Below the pieces are notes generated by a model. It saw nothing but the letters and a program-made list of their open reading frames with translations. It was not told the DNA's origin and ran no database searches. Of a DNA stretch of 64,000 nucleotides, positions 58,697 to 64,000 are shown piece after piece (within the stretch, counting starts at the first letter, position 1; every line of letters begins with the position of its first letter). Made by a program: the position numbers and the translations under genes. The stretch is from Protofrankia sp963555925 (GTDB lineage Bacteria; Actinomycetota; Actinomycetes; Frankiales; Frankiaceae), in NCBI GenBank assembly GCA_963555925.1, contig CAUVXJ010000106.1:59170-123169 (forward strand), in the 5' to 3' direction.

Positions 58697-59691
58697 TAGC
58701 TGATCAACATCCGGATGTTGAGCACCTCGACGCCTATGCCGAGGGCGACCATTCGCCATCCGGGGTGGCCCTGCATGTCGGGACCTGCCCGCAGTGCCGC
58801 GAAACCGTGACCGCGCTGCGGCAGGTACGTCGGGATCTCGCGGCGCTCGCGTCGGTGACGATGCCCGCGGATGTCGCCGAGAGGCTACGCGCCGCCCTGA
58901 TTTCGGAGCAGGACGGTCAGCACCGCAATGGTCAGCACCGGGATGGTCAGCACCCGGCCGTCGGGCGACCGGCACCGTCGGAATCATGGCGACCAGGTCG
59001 GATACCGGGTCGGACCGGCGACCGGCGCTACGGCGGAGCGCGGCTGGCCCGGCCGCCGGGGATCCCGGCGTGGTTCACGGCGGCGGCCTGCCTGATCGTC
59101 GTGGTGGGCATGGTCAGCTTCGTGGTAGCGCTGGCCCACCATCCCGCGCAGAGCACCGCCAGTGAAGCCAGCAGCCAGCTGGCGGCACCACTGCCGGCAC
59201 CGGCGGCCGGACCGCTGACGGCCCAGGCGCCCCGCGCTCCCGCGGGAGAAAGGTCCGCCGGCGAGGCTACGCCCGGTACGGTCGCCGACACGGCCGAAGG
59301 AGCCATCCTCGCGCATACCGGATACCCGGTGACCATGGCCGAGATTCCCCAGCACGCACTCGATCTGGTGACCGGGCGGATACCGGGAACGCTCCGGATA
59401 TCACTGCACGAGTACGGCGCTGCCACGACGTATTCATCCGCCGCGGTCACGTCTGTCATCACCGAGATGACCCAACCGGACCTACGGTTGTGCTACGTCA
59501 ACCTGGCCGCGCAGACGGGCGGGAGCATCGTCGCACTCGATCTGGTGACCTTCAACGGGCAGCCGGCCGTGCTGGTCGTCCTGTCCAGCCCGAATGACAC
59601 CGACCAACTGCAGGTGGCCGTGCTCGACGAGCGGTGCAACGTCACCAACATGGCGGCGGCCCTGTGGTACAGCACAACCACTACCCGATAA
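58693..59691 (+). CDS. membrane anti-sigma factor (RsmA-like)
   Basis: It overlaps sigM by 4 bp. The first 60 residues form a zinc-anti-sigma domain: HPDVEHLDAYAEGDHSP, HVGTCPQC with the H-x3-C-x2-C motif. A transmembrane helix lies at about 120-145, then an extracytoplasmic domain of 180 residues. DGQHR repeats before the helix come from 15-bp tandem DNA repeats. By position it controls SigM, releasing it on envelope or redox stress; the extracellular domain is the likely sensor. Confidence 0.88.
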   Translation: MIADQHPDVEHLDAYAEGDHSPSGVALHVGTCPQCRETVTALRQVRRDLAALASVTMPADVAERLRAALISEQDGQHRNGQHRDGQHPAVGRPAPSESWRPGRIPGRTGDRRYGGARLARPPGIPAWFTAAACLIVVVGMVSFVVALAHHPAQSTASEASSQLAAPLPAPAAGPLTAQAPRAPAGERSAGEATPGTVADTAEGAILAHTGYPVTMAEIPQHALDLVTGRIPGTLRISLHEYGAATTYSSAAVTSVITEMTQPDLRLCYVNLAAQTGGSIVALDLVTFNGQPAVLVVLSSPNDTDQLQVAVLDERCNVTNMAAALWYSTTTTR

Positions 59692-59703
59692 TGATCTTTC
59701 CCC

Positions 59704-59751
59704 CGGCCGAAGGCGGCGCGATGATGTCTGTACGCGCCGCCGGCGGCCCCA
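59704..59751. repeat. REP-like hairpin between anti-sigma gene and trxB
   Basis: GGCGGCGCG and CGCGCCGCC form a 9-bp perfect stem around ATGATGTCTGTA, with GGCCGAA before it and GGCGGCCC after it. It separates the sigM operon from trxB, both on the plus strand, so it may act as terminator. Confidence 0.7.
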
Positions 59752-59868
59752 AGTAGATCTAGCCGGACCGTGACCGGTGCCCCGGGAATCGGGCGCACAG
59801 TGGGACGGTTGTGGCTGGCGCACGGCCTTACCGGCGACTGCCGGCGACCCGAAAGGACAGGTGGAGAT

Positions 59869-60879
59869 GTGACGGCGCAGAGCAGCGGGCCCGGATCAAA
59901 CGATCCGGATGTGCGCGACGTCGTGATCATCGGATCCGGCCCGGCCGGCTATACCGCGGCGATATACACCGCGCGCGCGAACCTGCGCCCGCTGGTCTTC
60001 GAGGGTGCAGTCTCAGCCGGAGGCGCACTGATGACCACAACGGAGGTGGAGAACTTCCCGGGCTTTCCCGAGGGCATCCAGGGCCCCGAACTCATGGAGG
60101 GCATCCGGCGCCAGGCCGAGCGGTTCGGCGCGGAACTCATCGCCGACGACGTCACCGAGGTCGACCTGCGGGCCGACCCGAAAATCATCACCGTCTCGGA
60201 CAAGACATACCTCGCCCGCACTGTGATCATCGCCACCGGCTCCTCCTACCGCATGCTGGGCATCGCTGACGAGGCCCGCCTCCTGGGCCACGGCGTGTCC
60301 GCATGCGCGACCTGTGACGGGTTCTTCTTCAGGGACCAGGACATCATCGTCGTCGGCGGCGGTGACTCGGCTCTGGAAGAGGCAACGTTCCTGACCCGTT
60401 TCGGCCGGTCCGTAACGATCATCCATCGGCGGGACCGGCTGCGGGCAAGTGCGATCATGCAGGAACGCGCGCTTGCCAACCCAAAGATCCGTTTTCGGTG
60501 GAACGCCGTGGTCGAGGCCATCCTCGGCGATAACACGGTGACCGGCGTCACGGTGCGCGACACCGTGACGGGAGAGACGGACGATATCCTCGCGACCGGC
60601 CTGTTCGTCGCCATCGGCCACGAGCCTCGGTCGGAGCTCGTGCGCGGGCAGCTCAAGCTCGACGACGCCGGGTACATCGTGGTGGACCATCCCTTGACCA
60701 CGACCAACCTTTCAGGAGTCTTTGCCTGCGGTGACGTCGTCGACCACATCTACCGGCAGGCCGTCACAGCGGCCGGCACCGGGTGCGCAGCGGCGCTGGA
60801 TGCGGAGCGTTGGCTGGCCGCGCGCGCGGACGAAGGCGAACAGGCACCGCGGGCACCCGCCGTGACGGTCGCGCAGTGA
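59869..60879 (+). CDS. trxB: thioredoxin reductase
   Basis: This NADPH-dependent flavoprotein reduces thioredoxin. GTG 59869 with GGTGGAG upstream is the chosen start; the earlier in-frame sequence is not protein-like. The 336-residue protein has VIIGSGPAGYTAAIY (FAD), CATCDG redox centre, VVGGGDSALEEA (NADPH) and FACGDVVDHIYRQA. Its C-terminal 15 residues are a polar extension. It is followed 139 bp later by trxA. Confidence 0.97.
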   Translation: MTAQSSGPGSNDPDVRDVVIIGSGPAGYTAAIYTARANLRPLVFEGAVSAGGALMTTTEVENFPGFPEGIQGPELMEGIRRQAERFGAELIADDVTEVDLRADPKIITVSDKTYLARTVIIATGSSYRMLGIADEARLLGHGVSACATCDGFFFRDQDIIVVGGGDSALEEATFLTRFGRSVTIIHRRDRLRASAIMQERALANPKIRFRWNAVVEAILGDNTVTGVTVRDTVTGETDDILATGLFVAIGHEPRSELVRGQLKLDDAGYIVVDHPLTTTNLSGVFACGDVVDHIYRQAVTAAGTGCAAALDAERWLAARADEGEQAPRAPAVTVAQ

Positions 60880-61017
60880 GCGCCGGCGACAGGCACGGAT
60901 TCCGGACGCTCTGAGTTCCTCAGGTTCTTCAGTCCACCAGGTTCTTCAGGGCGCTGTGCCTGCGCAGTCGTTCTGACACGACACCATCCCCGTAGCAACG
61001 ATAGGGAGGAGATCATC

Positions 61018-61344
61018 ATGGCTGGAGTTACTAAGCCCGTCACCGACAGCACATTCGCCGACGAGGTTCTGGGAAGTAACGTGCCCGTCCTCGTCGACTT
61101 CTGGGCGGAGTGGTGCGGGCCGTGCAAGATGATCGCCCCGGTTCTCGAGGAGATCGCGGCCGAGCACGGCGACAAGCTGCGCGTAGTCAAGCTCAACATC
61201 GACGAGAACCCGCAGGTCGCCCGGCAGTATCAGATCATGTCGATACCCACCATGGCCGTTTTCGTGAACGGCGAGGTGGATAAGAGCATTGTCGGCGCGA
61301 AGCCGAAAGCAGCCCTTCTGCGGGATCTTTCCGCGTACATCTGA
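61018..61344 (+). CDS. trxA: thioredoxin
   Basis: The 108-residue protein has the WCGPC active site in VDFWAEWCGPCKMIAPVLEEI and the cis-Pro loop IPTMAVF. GGGAGGAG lies 8 bp before the ATG. It is probably reduced by the preceding trxB product. Directly after its stop begins a MITE-type end and a series of hairpins before cwlM. Confidence 0.98.
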   Translation: MAGVTKPVTDSTFADEVLGSNVPVLVDFWAEWCGPCKMIAPVLEEIAAEHGDKLRVVKLNIDENPQVARQYQIMSIPTMAVFVNGEVDKSIVGAKPKAALLRDLSAYI

Positions 61345-61348
61345 GTAA

Positions 61349-61390
61349 GAGCGCCCGACAATAGGGGAGTGGATCAAGGAGCGGGGCTGG
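61349..61390 (+). repeat. solo end of the MITE-like family after trxA
   Basis: TAA, then GAGCGCCCGACAATAGGGG, then GTGGATCAAGGA and CGGGGCTGGGG match the left end of the 39.6-kb element over about 45 bp with few differences. No inverted right end is seen; instead a hairpin array follows. It starts 2 bp after the trxA stop. Confidence 0.75.
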
Positions 61391-61393
61391 GGT

Positions 61394-61607
61394 CCCCGGA
61401 TCGCGGCGAAGCCCCCACCCACGCCCCCGATACGCCTACCGATTCGCGAAGCGGATCGGTAGGCGTATCAAGCAGCCCACCCATGAGGCAGGGGTCCCCG
61501 TGCTACGCCGAAGGCGTTGCACGGGGAGGCCGGATCGGTAGGCCCCCGCACAGCGGCCCACCCACGCGCTCGGGGTCCCCGGATCGCGGCGAAGCCGCTA
61601 TCCGGGG
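61394..61607. repeat. array of GAA-capped hairpins between trxA and cwlM
   Basis: Three hairpins have different sequence but one plan: a long lower stem, one mismatch, a short upper stem, and a GAA loop. They are at 61429-61469 (lower stem GATACGCCTACCGAT, upper CGC), 61496-61526 (CCCCGTGC and ACGCC) and 61577-61607 (CCCCGGAT and GCGGC). A fourth half-copy (CCCCGGATCGCGGCGAAGCC) begins at 61394. GGGGTCCCC and CCCACCCA links recur between them. The last hairpin ends 16 bp before the cwlM GTG. Confidence 0.8.
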
Positions 61608-61622
61608 TTAGCCTGTGTCCCC

Positions 61623-62990
61623 GTGACCCGTCCGTCAGTAGGTTCGAGTGGTAACCGCGGGGCAAGGCTTCTGCGTCTCGGCGACCGTGATCCATCCGTC
61701 ATCGAGGTACGCGCCGCATTGATCTCCCTGGCGTTTCTGCCGGCGGCGCCACGTCAGCCAGACGCATCCGCGCCGGGTCCGGGAGGCCCGAGGCTGCGCG
61801 ATCATGGTTCCTCCGCGCTGCCGGAGGTCCCGGTCACCGGTCCGCTGTTGGTTCCAGCCAGCACAGACCTGCCGCACCCTACCGATCCACACGTGTCATA
61901 TCCGCCCATGTCCGGCCGACCCATGGGCGACCTGTCGAGGTCCGACCCGGCGGTGGATGGGAGCCTGTTCGACGAGGCACTGGATGATGCAGTCCGCGCG
62001 TTTCAGCAGAGCCGAGGCTTGTCCGCGGACGGCATCATCGGCCCGGACACCTTCCGTGCGCTCGACGAGGCCCGCCGCAAGCTCGGCGACCGCCTGCTGT
62101 ACCACAGCATCAACCATCCGTTCATCGGAGACGATGTGGCAGCGCTCCAGGAGCGGCTGTCGAACATGGGGTTCGACGTGGGACGAGCGGACGGGATCTT
62201 CAGCTCGCAGACGGAAGCGGCGCTCAAGGACTTCCAGCACAACCGGGGCTTGGAACCGGATGGCCGCTGCGGACCGCTGACCCTGCGGGAGCTGAAAAAG
62301 CTGGAACGGACCGTCGTCGGTGGCCGTCCGGATGTGCTTCGGGAGTCGGTACGCCTGTTGCAGCAGGGTCCGTCCCTGCTCGGAGTCGTGGTCGCGATCG
62401 ACCCCGGGCATGGTGGGGGAGATCCAGGGGTCACCGTCGGGCATCTGTGCGAGCGCGACCTCATGGCCGATCTCGCCTCCCGGCTCGAGGCCCGACTGTT
62501 GGCCTCCGGCCTGGAGGCATACCTCCTGCACGGTCCGCACGAATCACCGGACGACTCCGAACGCGCACATCGGGCGAACGAAATCGGCGCGGACCTACTC
62601 GTCTCATTGCATCTGGACGCGGGCAGGTCGCCGTGGGCACAGGGAGTCTCGTCCTACTACTTCGGCAATGCCCGGGGATCGTCCGCCGTGGGTGAGCGCC
62701 TGGCCGGCCTCGTGCAGAAGGAACTTGTATCGCGCACGGACCTCGTTGACTGCCGCACCCATGCCAAGACCTGGGAGCTCCTCCGGCAGACGCTGATGCC
62801 GGCCATCCGTACGGATCTGGGCTATCTCACGAACCCGCACGATGCCGCCGCACTCGAGTCGCCGGAATTTCGGGCCACCGTCGCTGAGGGGATACTCGCT
62901 GCGGTACAGCGGCTGTTCCTGCCGCCGGACCTCGACCCACCCACAGGACAGCTACGGGTACCGACGCTCGCCTCGCGTACGGCCCGCTGA
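61623..62990 (+). CDS. cwlM: CwlM-like amidase-fold peptidoglycan regulator
   Basis: The 455-residue protein has two peptidoglycan-binding domains (DDAVRAFQQSRGLSADGIIGPDTFRAL; EAALKDFQHNRGLEPDGRCGPLTLREL) and an amidase_3 domain (VVAIDPGHGGGDPGV to about residue 435). Mycobacterial CwlM, in the same place after trx, is a cytoplasmic activator of MurA and lost zinc ligands. Here the His (DPGHGG), Glu (CERDLMADL) and second His (VSLHLDAG) remain, but the catalytic Glu in the LGYLTNP region appears as Asp (TDLGY). There is no signal peptide. An insertion of about 60 residues before the first binding domain contains a REP-like copy. Confidence 0.92.
   Translation: MTRPSVGSSGNRGARLLRLGDRDPSVIEVRAALISLAFLPAAPRQPDASAPGPGGPRLRDHGSSALPEVPVTGPLLVPASTDLPHPTDPHVSYPPMSGRPMGDLSRSDPAVDGSLFDEALDDAVRAFQQSRGLSADGIIGPDTFRALDEARRKLGDRLLYHSINHPFIGDDVAALQERLSNMGFDVGRADGIFSSQTEAALKDFQHNRGLEPDGRCGPLTLRELKKLERTVVGGRPDVLRESVRLLQQGPSLLGVVVAIDPGHGGGDPGVTVGHLCERDLMADLASRLEARLLASGLEAYLLHGPHESPDDSERAHRANEIGADLLVSLHLDAGRSPWAQGVSSYYFGNARGSSAVGERLAGLVQKELVSRTDLVDCRTHAKTWELLRQTLMPAIRTDLGYLTNPHDAAALESPEFRATVAEGILAAVQRLFLPPDLDPPTGQLRVPTLASRTAR
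61784..61834. repeat. REP-like hairpin inside the cwlM coding sequence
   Basis: GAGGCCCGAGGCTGCGCG, then ATCATGGTTCCTC, then CGCGCTGCCGGAGGTCCC follows the family pattern, with one mismatch in the stem. It is read in frame as part of an unconserved insert, giving GGPRLRDHGSSALPEV. This is the only copy within a gene. Confidence 0.7.
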
Positions 62991-63095
62991 GGTCCTACCT
63001 GGCCCTTTCTATCGACCCCGGCGCGAACCTCTGGCGCCGACGGGCTGACCGTCGCCCGCTGACCGTCTCCCACGAAAACCTGCACCGGGACACGG

Positions 63096-63770
63096 TCAGC
63101 CCGTCGGCGCTGTCCCAGCCGCGCTGCCGACCTGGCGCAGCATCGCCTCCGGCGCCATCGACCCAAGCAGCCGCTCAAGCGCGACCTCGACCTCTTCCCG
63201 CCAGCTCACGGCGTTCTTGACCTCAAGCCGCAGCCGTGGCCAACGGTGGTGCGGCCGTACCGTCTTGAAGCCCACCGCAAGCAGATACTCGGCGGGTACA
63301 ACGCACCGGGTCCCTTCGCCACGCAGATCCCCGAAAGCCTCGATGGCGCGAAACCCACGGCGGACTACATCCTTCGCAACCGACTGGATGAGAACACGCC
63401 CCAAGCCCTGGCCAGCGAAGTCATCCAAGATTTTTGCAGTCATAAGGAGCACGGCGTCCGGGCTGACGGGACTCGTCGGAAAGGCGACAGATCGCGGTAC
63501 ATAGGCCGGCGGTGCGAACATCACGAACCCGGCCGCGACGCCGTCCACATAGATGATCTTTCCGCAGCTACCCCACTCGAGAAGCGCTGAGGACACCCAC
63601 GCTTCCTTCTCCAGCTCAGTGCCCCCGGCTTCCTCCGCCCGACTGCGTGCGACCGGGTCCAACTCCCAGAAGACGCATCGACGGCACCGCCGCGGCATGT
63701 CGTCAATGTTGTCGAGAGTGATGTTGGCAATGCGACGGCTCATATCGCGATGGTCCACGCGGCCAGACAT
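63096..63770 (-). CDS. GNAT-family acetyltransferase (Rv3916c counterpart)
   Basis: The protein of up to 224 residues (start M1 at 63770 or M10 at 63743) begins with ITLDNIDDMPRRCRRCVFWELD, as in mycobacterial Rv3916c, and has a GNAT core: VAAGFVMFAPPAYVP, then LLMTAKILDDFAGQGLGRVLIQSVAKDVVRRG with the acetyl-CoA loop QGLGR. The C terminus includes GFKTVRPHHRWPRLRLEV. In this order of genes parB and parA should follow just outside the window. The 230 bp to the window edge (63771-64000) show no gene. Confidence 0.88.
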   Translation of the reverse strand: MSGRVDHRDMSRRIANITLDNIDDMPRRCRRCVFWELDPVARSRAEEAGGTELEKEAWVSSALLEWGSCGKIIYVDGVAAGFVMFAPPAYVPRSVAFPTSPVSPDAVLLMTAKILDDFAGQGLGRVLIQSVAKDVVRRGFRAIEAFGDLRGEGTRCVVPAEYLLAVGFKTVRPHHRWPRLRLEVKNAVSWREEVEVALERLLGSMAPEAMLRQVGSAAGTAPTG

Positions 63771-64000
63771 CCAGCATCAAGGTCATCATTGACATCTCTC
63801 ACACAGCCAGGTTAGGCCATCCGGTGTAGATCTTTATTGAAGACAGCCCCCGTCCGGTACCGCGAACGCTTCCGGCAGCCAGAGCACCCAGAGGTGGGGC
63901 GCCAACGGCCGCGAACCGACCCCTGACATACCTCCTGGCGCAAGAAGTCCCGACCTGCCGCGTACCACGTCGTCAGGTCGGGACGGGAACGGGTGGGACG

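Noticed and set aside
1..64000. tRNA or rRNA genes
   Set aside because: No cloverleaf with a TTC loop and acceptor stem, and no rRNA signature, was found by eye; a tRNA at the island border was looked for and not seen.

Overview
The window is very GC-rich DNA from an actinobacterium. From about 25 to 64 kb the order is dnaB-rplI-rpsR-ssb-rpsF, a penicillin-binding protein gene, a PadR regulator, ino1, an MFS gene, then pcnA-mutT-DUF6049-murJ-pseudokinase-sigM-anti-sigma-trxB-trxA-cwlM-GNAT. This is the origin-proximal block known from Streptomyces and, split around oriC, from Mycobacterium. Together with an ergothioneine operon, GTG starts, 4-bp gene overlaps and actinobacterial regulatory sites it suggests a Frankia-like organism; the genus is inferred. 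The replication origin and parAB probably lie just beyond the right edge.

Layout. (1) 0-6.6 kb: a type IV secretion/conjugation-like operon with a MinD-like ATPase tail, a small two-helix protein, a one-helix exported protein, a TrbL/VirB6-like membrane protein, an SCO6880-like protein and a VirB4-like ATPase. (2) 6.6-15.8 kb: accessory envelope and signalling genes, namely a superinfection-immunity-like protein, a TraG-like protein with no visible P-loop, a receptor Ser/Thr kinase with a partner membrane protein, a Cys-rich surface protein broken by a 277-N assembly gap, and a NERD-domain protein. (3) 16.2-20.9 kb: egtABCD. (4) 21-25 kb: ilvD, two small genes, and a palindrome-controlled nucleotidyltransferase pair. 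(5) 25-37.8 kb: the dnaB to ino1 block, with a perfect SOS-box match and a DnaA-box cluster near dnaB. (6) 39.4-49 kb: an accessory island between the MFS gene and pcnA. It carries a VapBC pair whose toxin is split by a 162-bp MITE-like element, fragments of two STAND NTPases, an epsilon/zeta-type pair, a cassette of HisRS-like, isoprenyl diphosphate synthase-like and APH-like genes lying between two 144-bp direct repeats, and a sulfatase. (7) 49.2-63.8 kb: the pcnA to GNAT envelope and redox block.

The strongest unusual signals are: the MITE in vapC, whose computed excision restores the toxin frame exactly; a dispersed hairpin family with a conserved loop, one copy of it inside the cwlM coding sequence; an array of GAA-capped hairpins of different sequence but the same shape upstream of cwlM; and the HisRS-like/prenyl synthase/kinase-like cassette, which may be an undescribed biosynthetic unit. 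All functional statements are read from motifs and gene order; no database search was possible.
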